Below, piece after piece: positions 42,018 to 54,593 of a DNA stretch of 64,000 nucleotides. Made by a program: the position numbers and the translations under genes. The stretch covers positions 33,046,356-33,110,355 of the forward strand of contig JAKGHH010000007.1 in the NCBI GenBank assembly GCA_022828595.1. The letters run 5' to 3'. The notes beneath the pieces are model-generated. The model had not been told where the DNA came from, did no database searches, and saw only the letters and a list, made by a program, of their open reading frames with translations. Source of the DNA: Nelumbo lutea (taxonomy: Eukaryota; Streptophyta; Magnoliopsida; Proteales; Nelumbonaceae). Every line of letters starts with the position of its first letter. Position 1 is the first letter of the stretch.

Positions 42018-44871
42018 CCAAAGCACAATGTATACAAACTATGACACTGTTAATTTTGAAATTATTTTGTACCATCTTTTATTTATTATCATTGGAGGTC
42101 TATGATAGTTGGGAAGCCACAGCTAGTGGTTCAATTTTGCATAGAATCAGTTTCTCTTTGTTTATATATATATTAGACATTCTTTTTTTTTTTTTTCTGA
42201 TTCACCTTTGTATAGCAGCAGATATTCCTTCCATCCATTTTGGTGATGGAATTCAGAAGATCTATAACAACAGATGGAATCTTGTATGGTTTGTTTCGTT
42301 TCCTTCTAATAAACCAATTAAATAGTAAAAGTTGCAGAAACTCAACAATACTTGTTAGATTGAACAAGGCCTCAACAAGCAATTAAAACATGTATATTAA
42401 GCTGTAGATACAACCAAGAAAAAGGAAAAGGAAATAAGAATCCAAGGCTTTGCTTTCATAAGATTTTTTTGCTTTTGAGCTTTGGGCCGTGGAAAACAAA
42501 TTGACCAAAAAATTGTTTCGATCGAGCATTGGGTAAGAGATGCTTTTAAAAGCACCGCAATGTGAAGTCAAAATACTTTTAGGCTGCAAACCACAAGGCT
42601 TTTTTTTTTTTTCTTGATTGGTAAAACACAAGCCTAAAATTGGGGCTTTATGCTTTTGGGATTTAAAAACACAAACCCTGAAGTTTATCCAAAAGCAACC
42701 CAAACTTTCATTTCTTTCCTTCAACAATTGTTGAACAAGAGAAATACATGGACATTAGAATTTTGAGTATTTAGTATGAACCTAGCTCCATTAAAGCTGG
42801 CTTTCTGTTTCTATCCTCCTCCCTTGTTTTATTTAGATTCCCTGTCTAGACTTCTAAATTTGTATTATTGCTTTTAGTATTAGTGTATTACTTTCATTGT
42901 CCACACATGTATTCAATGTTGCATATTTTCATATACTCACCCTTTTAGACCACATTGAACATTTTTTTTATCAACTGCTATTTGGATGAGTTAATCTGCT
43001 TTGCCAATGAAAGATTGTTTTGTGTCTCAATAACCATTGATGACTTGTTATGCTTTGGGCACTTATGGGTGCAAATTACCTTCATTTTCCAAGTTCCTTA
43101 GTATTCGTATTAGAAGTTTAGACTCTAAATCTCTTGCATTACATACCTTTCCTTAATTTTATTACTTCCTATTTTCATTAAGCTCATCAAATGCTTTGAA
43201 TGTTTGAGATGGCAGTTCTGTATTTCAGAAGCATATAAACTTTCTAACGAAATGAATGTGATACTCACTTACATTGAAGAGCTTAAGAACTTTAGAAATT
43301 GGTCCAAACATAAGAAAACAACATCTTATTACTAATATTAACCAACTGGTACTCTCATTTTGAAGCAGCAAGTCACCTATCACTTCATATATGTCATATT
43401 CTTACAGGGTCTTTAAGATGCTACATGAAATTAGATCAATTCTTTATCCTCTGGAATTGCATTTTTTCTCATGTTGTCATCATAGAAAATGGAGCAATTT
43501 TGGTTAAGGATCAAAATTAATCCATTTTCATTAACAATCAAGAACATCTCCATTCAGATAATGAACTTGTGCTATTAAATGCAACTGTGGTGGAAATATG
43601 GAATCGTATCATTGCAGCTGGTTTCCAATCATGGTTGAAAGTATACATGTTTATTAATCTGTACATAGTATCTTGCTTTATTGTTTTTTTTTCTTTTTAA
43701 ATTAAATCGGTCAACTAACTTAGCATGAAAATGACAAGTTGTTGACAACTCAAAATATAGGTCTTCATATATATACTGGAAACAAACTTAAGGTTAGGCA
43801 ATGATGTAATATCATTATTATATATCTTTTGGCCCAAAAAAAAAAGCTCATATAGCCAACCCTATGTAATTGTACAAGACTTAGATGATTATGATGATTT
43901 TTCACAATTTTTTGTTTCAAGTTAGTGAACTTCTGGCCATAAATGATAAAATCACTCTCCTTTGCATTGAGTTTTTGACATTTTCTCATGTATATATAGG
44001 ATTGGAGCCTCCATTAAATGATATTATGCATTTACGCCTCCATGGATAGGTTATATCAACAACATAACTTGTAGGGTTTTCTTTTGATTGATGAAAACAA
44101 AATTAATTTCATAAAACCCAAGAAAAAAGGTTGAAATAAATGGAAAATAAAAGGTTATATATCAGATTAAAAGATTAAAGATCCTGATCCTCATTGGCCT
44201 CTTAATTAACAAAAGGGACAAGATGAAAAGCTCCATTGACCCCCTTAAACTCCCCGTTTATGTCTTGTGTGATTATTCAATTTTTTGGACTTTTGTCTCT
44301 ATTTGGAAGGAGTATAAATACAAATATATAGAGTGCAAAACCTTGTATTTTGTATGTATTTGTTCTTTATATATATATATATATATATATTTGTACTCCT
44401 TCCAAAGCCTTCAGTACATATATAAGATGCATTTCAAAAACAGGTTTCAAACCTGTTTATTTGTTTATGTCTTTGAATGGCAAGGAAATTTTCATGTATT
44501 TGATTGTAAAGCAATTTTATTTGCACTAGTACAAATGCATGGGAATGTAAATTAAAAGAGTGCAAGTTTTGGTTTAATTTTGTTTTGGGTTTTATTTTAT
44601 TCTGTTTCAGGTCTTATTTTATTTTATTTCTACTGCAATAAAACAAATTAAGGTAAAAATTGATACAAAATTAAATCAGATTTACACCCAAATTAACATC
44701 ACAAGGTAGCTAGATTATTTGCATTAGAATGCAAATACAAAAGGGTCAATACTCACTGGGGGAGGCCTGTCCAATGCAGGCGGATGAGGAAAATTAAACC
44801 AAACGAAACCTTGTAATCCAGAATGCAGGCTGATGAGGATGAAAATAGTGCAGACCAAGGTTTAAAGCTAA
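42018..44871. other. Intergenic sequence, no gene seen
   Basis: AT-rich with short frames only. Poly-T runs near 42184 and 42601 and a (TA)n tract at 44370-44391. No splice-supported exon or transposon end was recognised. Confidence 0.4.
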
Positions 44872-45175
44872 GGGCCCATTTGGTTTGCAGTGGAATCGGA
44901 ATTGGAATCAGAATCGAAATTCATTGGAAATCGGAATTGGAATGGTTCATTCCCATAGTCTGTGTGGTTCAAACAGAAATGAGAATGGGAATTAAAATTA
45001 ACAGTAGTGAGATTTCATTCCTAAAGAAGGGGCAGGGAATAGCCTTTCCCTCAAATGGGAGAATGCCAGTCTAACAAGAATAAAAATGGGATTTCAATTC
45101 CATCCAACCAAACAGTTGGAGCTCATTCCGATTCCAATTCTAGACCCCTATTCCCACTAACCAAACGGGGCCTAA
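44869..45175. mobile_element. Tourist-like MITE, 301 bp
   Basis: The element 44872-45172 starts GGGCCCATTTGGTT and ends AACCAAACGGGGCC, with TAA on both sides (44869-44871 and 45173-45175). The interior is rich in 'GGAAT' and 'ATTCC' words forming a loose fold-back. The TAA target fits PIF/Harbinger-derived MITEs. Confidence 0.8.
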
Positions 45176-45551
45176 ATATTTGAAATCAATACCTACAATT
45201 CAAGGTTGTCCACTAACCAATATTACTCCAACAATTCTTCTGTTTTATTTTATATATAAAACTAGAATGAAAAGGACCCATGGAAGATTTAGTTCTCAGC
45301 AGTTGAACTAATTAAATGGACTTCAATGCGAGATACTGAAAAGCATGTACGAACTTGAAGAACATGTCAATTTCTTGGATCAGAAATGGTTCAACTGCTT
45401 TATGCTGAACTTTTCTTCGTTTATTGTTTTTCAGTTATCCAGTTCCTGTCATGGCTTGACCTAGGGGAACATCCAGCTACCAAATACATTTAACTGTCCC
45501 CCTTTCCATCCTGGTTTTCAAATAAATGTGTAAGGGGTTCTCTCCCATGTG
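45176..45551. other. Intergenic sequence
   Basis: No feature supported. Confidence 0.3.
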
Positions 45552-46121
45552 TAGGGATGGTAATGGGGCGGATTCGAGGAGGGTTTTATAAATTTTAGGC
45601 TCTATTCTCTTCTCTAAACCTCTCAATTCGTACTTGCCCCGGAATTCGTAAAATGTAGGATTTTGAGAATTCAAACGGTTCAAATCTTTCCTGTATATGA
45701 AAATGTAAAACTCTCCCTGACTTTACCCTCCTTGCATTCAAGGGTAGGGGCGGGTGGGTTTATAGCATGCATCTAATTTTCTATTATTTCTGTCACATAT
45801 AACCAATAAATATGTAAAATAACATAAATAAACAATAAAATTTTCAATTATTTGATTAAGACAAAAACACAAACTATCAATTATCCTTCACATAAAATTC
45901 AGCACCTAAAACATAAAATTTATATACTTTTCAACAATATACGGGCCGTGAAGGGTCAGGTTTAGTCTAATACCGTATCCTATTTGTACCTATATGGGTT
46001 GTAGAATCCTCAAATCCGTCCCCACCCCAAAACACATCCTTCAAGCAAAAGCCCCGCCCCATTGGAGAGGGTGGGGGTGGGTACCCATGGGGTAGGGTAG
46101 AAATTGTCGTCCCTACATGTG
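45546..46121. mobile_element. hAT-like non-autonomous element, about 564 bp
   Basis: TAGGGATGGTAATGGGGCGG at 45552 resembles the TAGGGATG ends of Ac-type hAT elements, and the right side ends with the inverse CGTCCCTA at 46115. CATGTG flanks both ends (45546-45551 and 46116-46121), 6 of the 8 bp expected. The sub-terminal regions are also inverted and G/C-rich (GGGGCGGATT against CCCCGCCCCATT). No transposase. Confidence 0.65.
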
Positions 46122-48024
46122 AATTGTTTTCTTGTTTTGAGTTTCAAAAACAAAGCAAAATCATCTGGTTGAAAATAAATTGGTTCTTGGAATAAAAACA
46201 AACAAAGCATGCGCTCGGTTGTATGCCTTTTTCTTCTTTTTTTTTATCGTTTTCAAAATTGAAACAAAAAATGCATTCTTGAATTTTTGGTTTAAAGATC
46301 ATATTTTCATTTGTTAATTTAATATCATGTTCCATAAACCATATAATATCTGTATTACAAATTTGTTTTTGTTTTAAAAACCATCATTTTCACGGTTTCA
46401 ATTGAAAACTTTGAAACAAAACCACAGATGAAAACAAAAACATTCATATTATAAAAAATATATATTTCCGGTAAGGTGTAAGGGCCCTCAAATTGGGATG
46501 GGCTGCCCTTTAGTTCTTCTTCTTGTTTGATGTAGAATGGGTTGCCATGAATTTCCTAGAAATCAGCATAAATGGCAAAAACTGTCTCAAATGTAAGCCT
46601 CAATAGAGCGAACCAGCTAACATATCAACTGATCCACCCTCTAACTACTTATTTGAGAAGCCTAAATTTTTAACTACTTAAAATACTTGGTATAAAAATG
46701 CAAGCACAACTTAGTAAATTGTATTTCTCTGTACTTTACACAAAAACCTACAATTACCTCCTTTTTATCTTTGTCCCAGTAATGGAGACTTTGGAGTTAC
46801 AAAATTTACCCTTACAATTTATTAGGGTATCTTTAAATGTGATTGAAAATGTTAGATTTTCCCTTTTATACTTTTTATAGATTATAATTACTTTATTCTT
46901 TTAGAATCTCATTAGGGGATTTTTTTAATTATAAGTGAAAAATTCTTTTGGGGTATTTTAATAGTTTTTTTTTTTTATGAATTAATAAATATAAGGGTAA
47001 AATAAATGCTCTTGAAAAGTTAATGCATTTGACCAACATTTTCTATCCAAGACAATAATAAAAAAGAGGTAACTGCAGGTTTTTTTTTTCTTTTTTAGTA
47101 CTACAAGGGAGTTTTTTATAAAAATAAAACCTCTGGGGAGGTTTTTTATATTTTACCCATATTATTATTACTATTATTATTATAGGGGACCATTTGATAA
47201 CGTCTGAATTTGGCTGAACTGAACTGTTCATCAGTTTATTTTTCAGTGAATAAGAAATTAAGTAGGGTTAATCAGCCCAGCTCAGAATTCTTAACTCCAT
47301 CCTACATGGGGATGAATCCTGAATGTGGATTGATGTTACGGACAAATTCTATAGTGGGCTGCAGTGTATTTTACCCTTCTTTAATTGTTGGATGTCATGT
47401 CGATGTGACTATTTTACCCTAATTATTTAAAGCCTTAATTTTATCGACTAAAAGACAAATCAATAAACAATTAAATCTAGCAACTTCAACAGTTATCTAA
47501 ATATTTTTTTTTTTATTTTGGTAACTAATTAACTATGATGATATGGTAATGATAATGAAAAATATTACTTGAACGTACAACAATTTAAACAGAACTATGT
47601 CAGTAAGTGTACTATCTTAGCCACTTTTTATAGTTTCTGACCTTGAAATATTGACATTATTTTGGATGGTAACCATCTAACGGCCATATCCTTTTCAACG
47701 GTTTATTAGAAAAAAAAGGATATATGTAGCCCTCTGGATATATACATGTGGTTTTAATAAAAACTGGAGGCAACCCTGTTTCACAAATAAATAACAGCAA
47801 GAACAAATGACATACTGGCTTTATGAACTAGGAAGAGTTCATCATTGTAGAATAAGTTTTATTTGTTACCTTTAAGGCTGGAAGTCCAAACCCCAAATTT
47901 ACCCGAAACAAATTACATGATTCTATGAGAATAAACTAACCTGAAACAATTTACAATCACTTATTTTTAATTAGTGATCAATGTTAATTAATAATAAGCC
48001 TTATACAATTAGTTAGCTATGAAA
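46122..48024. other. Intergenic sequence, no gene seen
   Basis: AT-rich, with poly-A/T runs and short frames without motifs. Confidence 0.35.
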
Positions 48025-48278
48025 AGCATTGCCAAGTTTGGTTCTTTATGAGAGCTTCCATCTCTTGGTTCATAGCATGCTTCCATCAAGGGGACTACAC
48101 TGCATCTATAACATTATGAAGAAGATGAACATATGAAATGACAAAAATATAAGCATAGTACGAAGATGAAAGGGCATAAGAAACATAGTTAGTGATGGGA
48201 TAGGTAGTACATTTCCCTTTTATTTTTCGAATTGTAATGGGAAGGCCATCATCAAGAAAATAAGGAGTACTTTGAAAA
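48025..48278 (-). mobile_element. Copia RT N-terminal fragment on the minus strand
   Basis: The minus strand reads 'LPITIRKIKGKCTTYPITNY' followed by 'VSYALSSSYYAY' and 'WKHAMNQEMEALIKNQTW'. This is the 'RKGKR-CT-YPI-NYVSY' to 'AM--EM-AL--N-TW' region that opens Copia reverse transcriptase. It is placed head-to-head with the plus-strand Copia piece that follows. Confidence 0.75.
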
Positions 48279-48284
48279 GATCTA

Positions 48285-48617
48285 CGACTTTTCTTTGAAG
48301 ATAAATGAGCAATTCATCAAAGCTCATTTTCCCATACTCCACAACAAAATGGTGTAGCAAAGAGAAAAAACAAACATGTGATTGAAGTTGCTTGAGGGTA
48401 TTCTTCCAGATGCATGTGCCCATTTGTTTTCGGAGAGATGCAATTAAAGCAATGGTGTATCCCATTAACAAGCTTCCTTCACAAACTCTTCACCTTCAAT
48501 CTCCTCATCAACTTCTTTTCCCTAATGATCCCATTTTTTTGTCTTCCTCTCAAATTCTTTGGTTGTAATTGCTTTATTCATGGCTTGAGTCCTTGCCTCA
48601 AACTCAATCCCAAGTAG
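48285..48617 (+). mobile_element. Copia integrase fragment
   Basis: The plus strand reads 'SSFSHTPQQNGVAKRKNKHV', then in shifted frames 'LPLKFFGCNCFIHGLSPCLK'. These are the C-terminal integrase motifs of Copia. It stops at 48617 where a different repeat begins. The same protein region is present again at 49250-49440, so two copies are involved. Confidence 0.75.
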
Positions 48618-48869
48618 TGTTTTAAAAGGCGTGGGAGGCATATGCTTAGAGGTGCACCTCCAAGCAAGGCACCCCCAAAACGCCTTGAAGTGTAGGCTAT
48701 AGGCATTGACACTTCTAAGGCATATGCCTCATATGCTTTTTTTCATGAGGCCTCATGCACACCTCATATAAAAAGACAAGAAAAAAGAAAAAAGAAAGAA
48801 AGGAAAAGAAAAGAAAAAGAAAGAAAATAAGAAAAAAAAGTAGTAATTTCATGGGCAACAAATAGCAGC
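48618..48869. repeat. GGCG/AGGCA-rich dispersed repeat
   Basis: 'GTTTTAAAAGGCGTGGGAGGC' with many 'AGGCATATGCC' and 'CACCTC' words to about 48770, then an A/G-rich low-complexity stretch (48775-48845). Related in style to 1813-1885. Confidence 0.5.
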
Positions 48870-49142
48870 CACACCCATGGGCGTTTAAACATGTGATTAG
48901 GGAAGTGGAGAAGATTGCAAAGGAGTTTGAGGCGGAATTTAAATGGGTCCGAAGAAGTGCAAATGGGCTAGCTGATAGATTAGCAAAACAAGGGGCATTG
49001 AGATAGCAATTATTTTGGGCTACACTGTAATGAGGGGTGAATAAAGTGATTAAAGAGGATCAACAGTCCCATCATCAAGTTGTATAAAATGCTTACAATC
49101 TGAGTTTTGATAAAATACATATTTACTGATCAAAAAAAAAAG
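48870..49142 (+). mobile_element. LINE 3' end with RNase H and poly-A
   Basis: The plus strand reads 'IREVEKIAKEFEAEFKWVRR' then 'SANGLADRLAKQGALR', the C-terminal end of the plant LINE RNase H. A stop, a 3' UTR and an A-run at about 49132-49142 follow. The insertion separates the two Copia pieces. Confidence 0.82.
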
Positions 49143-49166
49143 AAGAAAGAAAAGAGAAAGCTACTT

Positions 49167-51511
49167 GTGAGGTAGCCTTCCTTTTTGTATCCCATGTTCC
49201 AATAAAATTTTGGGGGGATGTTGTTCTTACTGCCACATATCTCATAAACCGTATGCTTTTTCGAGTTTTGGGTTTCAAATCACTAATCAGTCTCCTGTTT
49301 CCTAATGAGGATCTTTTGCCTCTTCCTCTCTGGGTCTTTGGGTGTATTTGTTATGTTCACATTTCCAGCCATCAAAAGCAAAAGTTTGAACCTAAGGCTC
49401 GTAAATGTATTTTCTTGGGATATGCCTCCACATAGAAAGGATATTGCTATTATGATCAAAGCAGTGGCAACCACCTTGTCTTTTGGGATGTCACTTTTTG
49501 CAAAGTCCATTCCTTTCTACAACCTTCCTTCCAAGGGAGAGCATTCCATTAAGTTGTTTGATCCTCTTATTCTTAATGAGTTTACTATTCCTCTTCCTAT
49601 CCGTTAAATTTTTTGTTGAGTTTCTTCAGTTGCTCCTTTTGTTCTCCTTCACATATCCCTGCTCCCCCTCCTCCTCCTCCTCCTACCATTTTTGTCTCTC
49701 ATCCCATTGTTTAGAAGTGGTATCAACAACAAAGGCTCAAACACGAGAAAGTTGTTCCCACACATCCAATTAAACCTCTTGCATCTCCCATCATTGAAGA
49801 GGTAACATGTCAGACTTCTTTTTCCTCCACTACATTTCCAGACTTGGACTTACTTGTTGCTATTAGAAAGGGTAAACGAAAGTGTATAACTCACTATATA
49901 TCCAAACACTTTTCTTACAATGTACTTTTCCTTATCTACTACTCTTTCTTAGGCTTTGTTTCTTTGCAAACCATCCTTAAATCTTTATAAGAAGTCTTGT
50001 CTACATTAGAATGGAGGGATGCTATGAGGATTGAGATAGATGCTTTGTATAAGAACAATACTTATACATTGTGGATTTGCTTGAGGGGAAGGAACCAGTT
50101 GGTTGTATGTGGGTACGCACTATCAAATACCATGCTAATGGTACTATTGAGAGGTTTAAGGCTCATTTAGTAGACAAAGGGTACACTCAGATGTATGGTA
50201 TTGATTACTCATAAATCTTTTCTCGTAGGGCAAAAAAGACCTTAGTTTTGGTTATTTTGTCCCTAGCTGCTAGTTTTGACTGCGTCCTTTATCAATTTGA
50301 TGTCAATAATGCTTTATTGAATGAAGATTTGCATGACAAAGTTTATGTCTCTGCATCCAGGCTTGTATGGGAAAGAGATGCACGGGAAGGTGTGTAAATT
50401 AGAAAAACCCTTTATGGACTCTAATAGTCCCCTAGAGCTTGGTTTAAAAGGTTGTGGGCTGCCCTTGCCACGTTTGGAAACATACAAACTCACTTTGACC
50501 ATACCCTCTTCATCAACGAAAAGGACTCTTTGATGACCTTACTTATTGTTTATGCTGGAGATGTTGTGGTTATTGGTAATGATGTATAGGAAGTTCACAA
50601 CCTCAAGAAGTTTCTCAACACTTAGTTTGAAATTAAAGATTTGAGGGAGTTAAGGTATTTTTCGGAGATAGAAGTTGCTTGGTCTAAAGAAAGTATATTC
50701 ATTTCTCAATGAAAGTATATATCCTTAACCTTCTTATTGAGACTAGAAAACTTGAAGCCAAGCTTACCTCTACGCCTATAGATTTAAATCACAAACTCTC
50801 AACTACTAATGGTGAATTATTGACTGATAGGGGACTGTTCTAGCAACAACTTTGGGAAGTTATTGTAACTTTGTATGACTTGATTAGATATTTCCTATGT
50901 AGTAAGTGTAATTAGTCAGTTCATGAATTCTCACAGAGATACCATATGATGGCTTCTGAAAGGGTGTTGTATTAGTTGAAGGGAACTCCAAGGAAAGGTA
51001 TTCTCTTTGCCAAATATGGACATATGAAGTTGGAGGTGTATATAGATGCGGATTAGGCTGGTTGTGTTGATGACAAGAGATCCACGTCAAGTTATTGTGC
51101 TAGGGTGGCAATAAACATTATTTTATGGAGTGAAAAGCAATATGTGGTGGCTAGTTCTTTTACGGAGGCAGAGTATAGGGCAATGGTCCATGGAGTGTCC
51201 GAGTTACTGTGGCTTAGATCCCTTTTGCAAGAATTGGGCATTGATTATGAGAAGTTGATGATGTTATATTGTCATAATCAAGTGGCCATCAACATTGCTC
51301 ATAACCCTGTTCAGTATGACAAAACTAAGCATATTAAGGTGGATAGACATTTCATATGGGAGAGAGTTTCTTCAAGGGAAGTTTGCTTGTCATTTGTTGC
51401 TTTTAAGAACAATTAGCTGATGTCCTAACCAAGAGAGTTCCTAAAGGAAAGTTACTACATTATATAAGCAAATTAGGCATGATTGACATCTATCCTCAGT
51501 TTGAGAAGGAG
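49167..51511 (+). pseudogene. Copia D pol, degenerate
   Basis: Integrase C-terminal text 'PIKFWGDVVLTATYLINRM', 'VFGCICYVHISSHQKQKFEP' and 'ARKCIFLGYAS', then 'DLDLLVAIRKGKRKCITHYI' (49850-49900), RT pieces ('YALSNTMLMVLLRGL' frame, 'VYAGDVVVIGNDV' where YVDD has become YAGD, near 50550), and RNase H 'SSFTEAEYRAMVHGVSELLW' (51135-51200). Many stops and small deletions. No gag, protease or 5' LTR is seen. Confidence 0.85.
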
Positions 51512-52008
51512 TGTAGAGAGACTGGGCCAAATGGACCCTAATGTCTTTTTATTTGTTAAGTTTGTGTTAATGGGCCTTTTAATAGTTTATTCATTCTTTT
51601 ATCTTATGTTATGAACTGGCCACCCCATTAAGGGCATCTTTGTAATTATTCCCTTGAGATTAGATTAATAAAAGTGATTAGGAGAAAAGGGAACTGATTG
51701 AACTTTCTTCTCCCTCTTTTCTCAACATCTTCTTCCTCTTCTGATTTCTTCTATCTTTTTTTCACTTTTCTTCCACTGTTCAGATTGAAATACCTTTTGC
51801 TCTTTTGAGCTGATTTGCATCTTACTATTAATTTCTCCTTCTTAGCAGCTACCACAATCTGAGGTGACTGCAGTACTCTAAGAATACTGATATATGATAT
51901 GCATATGTCTACAGAACTATATCTACATACATATAAACAACTGCTAATTCTGGGGCTCCTTGCAACCACCTTAATGATAGATTTATATTTCTTAGGCTAG
52001 GGATCAAC
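51512..52008 (+). repeat. LTR-like sequence after Copia D (borders approximate)
   Basis: It starts TGTAGAGAGA after a purine-rich TTTGAGAAGGAG, as a 3' LTR should. At 52003-52017 'ATCAACAAGTGATATCAAAA' resembles an LTR end followed by a decayed Copia primer site. If so, this LTR is followed by internal sequence of a second element rather than by host DNA. Confidence 0.5.
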
Positions 52009-52567
52009 AAGTGATATCAAAAGTAAGTTTTATGGGGCTTGTATAGGATACATGATGAGCTCTGACTTAGGTTTTAGGTTTGGAAGTGGTCTGGGGTTTT
52101 TATATAGTCTTCTGCCTAAACTTGGGCTGGGTTTTAATATAAACCTGATTTTGGATTTGTGGCTGATTAAGGGCATTCACTAGACTGTGGAATCATTATT
52201 ATCCAATGAATCTCTAAACAATGTCATATTTTGAATCTGTTGTATGATTCTAGACCCTCCATTTTCTTGTAATAGAGCTCCTGGAATTCACATACATCAG
52301 AAGAACTTTTGTATGGATTGTTTTTCTTCTTAATCAATGATGCATTATTAGCCTTATACAAAGAAAGTGGAACTTCTTTGTAGATTCCTTTTCTAATCTT
52401 GGACGGTTGTATGATTTTGTCATATAAATCCAACTTAAGTAGCATGGGTAGTCTGAAACTTTCAGAAAATCCACCCACCTATTTCTAATCTTGGAAGTAT
52501 ATTCCTTTTCTTGCTCATAACAAACATATTGCCATGTCCAATGTAACAGTTTCAAATCAAGCAAACA
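52009..52567. other. Upstream flank of the ATG10-like exon
   Basis: No motif. The minus frames at 52224-52564 are not recognised. The last part could be a 5' UTR of the ATG10-like gene. Confidence 0.3.
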
Positions 52568-52723
52568 ATGGATAGTGCTTCATCATGGGATGGAACTCTT
52601 AGATTGAGCGAATTTTATTTTGCTGCAAGGGCTCTATCTCAGAAATGGAAACATATGAACCATGTACTCCCTCCATGGACATGGTTCCCTTGTCCAAGAC
52701 CATCCTGGGCTGCTTCTCATGAA
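52568..52723 (+). CDS. ATG10: ATG10-like exon 1
   Basis: 52 codons, intact, ending at the GTCAGT donor in phase 0. Confidence 0.7.
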
Positions 52724-52828
52724 GTCAGTTGTTGATGCTTTTTTATGACAATATTTTGCACTATTTATTTAAACCAATAGATTGATATTCTCGTTCTTTT
52801 ACTTCCTTGTCTCCTTTTCCATTTGCAG

Positions 52829-52891
52829 GTAGAGGGGTACCTTTCCTTGGAAAATGTATGCTATCTGAGATCTAATGGGGTTGGTTCCTAA
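52829..52891 (+). CDS. ATG10: ATG10-like exon 2 (truncated)
   Basis: Acceptor ATTTGCAG|GTAGAG. The conserved 'EGYLSLENV' is read, then the match ends after 'RSNG' and a TAA follows. Confidence 0.62.
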   Translation, partial: VEGYLSLENVCYLRSNGVGS

Positions 52892-52909
52892 AAATTCCTA
52901 TATTTTTTT

Positions 52910-53760
52910 TGGCAAAGTTTTCAAACTACCCCTAAGGTTTAGGAAATTGACTAACTATACCCCTACTGTTTTTGTATCGTCTTAAAGTCTTCCTACTGTT
53001 TCTGATAATTGACTAGTTCTACTTTTACCATTATCATCCGTCAAGTTCCGTACACACGTGACATCACGTGGCATATATTTTTTAAAACCCAATTTTTACC
53101 CTTCATTCTCTTTCTCTTCCTCTTTCTCCTTCTTCCCCTTCATTCTCTCTCCTGTTTCATCACCACCACTGCAAAGTGGATCCCTCCACCTCCGGCCTCT
53201 CTCTCCGCAACTCGTTTCGTCACCGCAGCAGCTGCCTGCCTTGACCGTCTCTTCTGAGCACCACCTCGCTCCCGAAAGCTGCTTCCCAGTGGCTTACAAG
53301 GATGTAAGCGAAGCTGCACTGGGAGAGGAAACACACGTCATAGAGATGGAGAGAAGGGGACGGAGAGAGATGAAGAAGCCGGAGTCCATGCCATTGCATT
53401 TTCCTGGGCAATGATGGAGGAGGAATAGAGGGCCCTGGATGAGGATGGAGGAGGAATAGAGGGTTTACCTCTGCACCAGAGACGTTACCATTCAGGCGCT
53501 AGGCACTAGTTCGGGTTTCAGATGGCATAGTGTTATTGGTGGTGGTCCGTTTTCTTCCGGTCAGTAAGGGTGTGGAAACACCAGAGACCTTACCATTCAG
53601 GCACAACCTCCTCTTATTGTTATTCTATGCAGCCTGCAACACAGAGAAGAAGTCTTCTTCCTTTTCTTCACATAGCCACAGACTACAGAGGCTTTTGTGT
53701 ACTTGGAGACCTTCATTGGAGTTTAGAAGAAGCTATCTTTGAAAGATGGGGTGTTTGAAT
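52910..53760. mobile_element. Possible MULE-like element with captured GC-rich DNA
   Basis: 'GGCAAAGTTTTCAAACTACCCCTAAGG' style text (52912-52940) and 'ACTATACCCCTACTG' look like the terminal region of the 'unchanging-value' MULE family that also forms the ends at 1998 and 39970. It is followed by GC-richer sequence with frames of 118-128 residues (53058-53414) that match nothing recognised. A right end was not found, so the assignment is tentative. Confidence 0.35.
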
Positions 53761-54593
53761 ACCCAATAACTGAATCCGTGTAAGGAAGCCTTGTAGGTAG
53801 GTTTCCCATTTTTGACTTCATATTCATGAGCTTCTCTCTGCAGTCTATTAGTTGCAATTTCTTTCCGCAGTCTGCAAAACATAACAGGGGACTCTAAAAT
53901 GGAGTTCGGAGGAGATAACAGATGCTCTCTACTCTTGAAATTCCAGACGCTCTACTCTTGAAGGCAGACTGGTTCTTTGAGTTGCTCAGTAAAGCGGGTT
54001 GGAGTTCTGATAGGAGATGTTTAAATTTTGGAAAGAGCTTGCTTCAAATGCCCAACTGCTCCCAAGACCCGGTCTCCATTTTGAATGTTTCGGTCACACC
54101 CAAGGGATCAATAAAGTTTTGCTACATCTTGGTTGTTGCTAATCTAGCTGAGCTCAAATAATATGAAGCTTAGCTTGTGAGTCTAATCAAGTTTATATTT
54201 AATATTTTAAATTTTTACAAAGAATAAAAAATATATTTTTATATGTATAATTTTTAATTTTTCATATAAAGCTTGGCTCACTATCCACTTTGAACCATGC
54301 TGAGCTCAAACATATGAGCTTTTGCATCCAGATTTCGAGTCTGAACTCAAGTCTTACACACTTTTTGTCAAGCCAAGCCCCTATGGCACATAACCAAAGA
54401 ACGTGAAACTGAATTGGAGGGGAGTATAAATTCATCTTGATTTTGCATATGCTTTTCTACCCAATGCTGCCTAAATTTTTGGTTTAAAGAACATGTTTTC
54501 GTATAGTAATTTAATATCATGTGTAATAAATCATATACCTTTCATACCGAAACATTTTGTTTCTTTTAAAGGCCATTATTTTGATGGTTTCTT
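53761..54593. other. Intergenic sequence
   Basis: Short open frame at 53922-54161 without motif. AT-rich from 54180. No feature supported. Confidence 0.3.

Larger units (their letters stand above)
52568..52891 (+). pseudogene. ATG10: ATG10-like gene, first two exons only
   Basis: Exon 1 (52568-52723) starts with ATG and reads 'MDSASSWDGTLRLSEF', 'AARALSQKWKHMN' and 'PPWTWFPCPRPSWAASHE'. After a 105-bp intron (GTCAGT ... TTTGCAG), exon 2 (52829) continues in phase with 'VEGYLSLENVCYLRSNG' and meets a stop at 52889. This is the N-terminal pattern of plant ATG10, the E2-like enzyme that joins ATG12 to ATG5 in autophagy. The catalytic HPC segment is not found in the window. A transposon-like sequence starts about 20 bp later, so this is either a truncated copy or the 5' end of a gene with a very long next intron. 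Confidence 0.7.
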
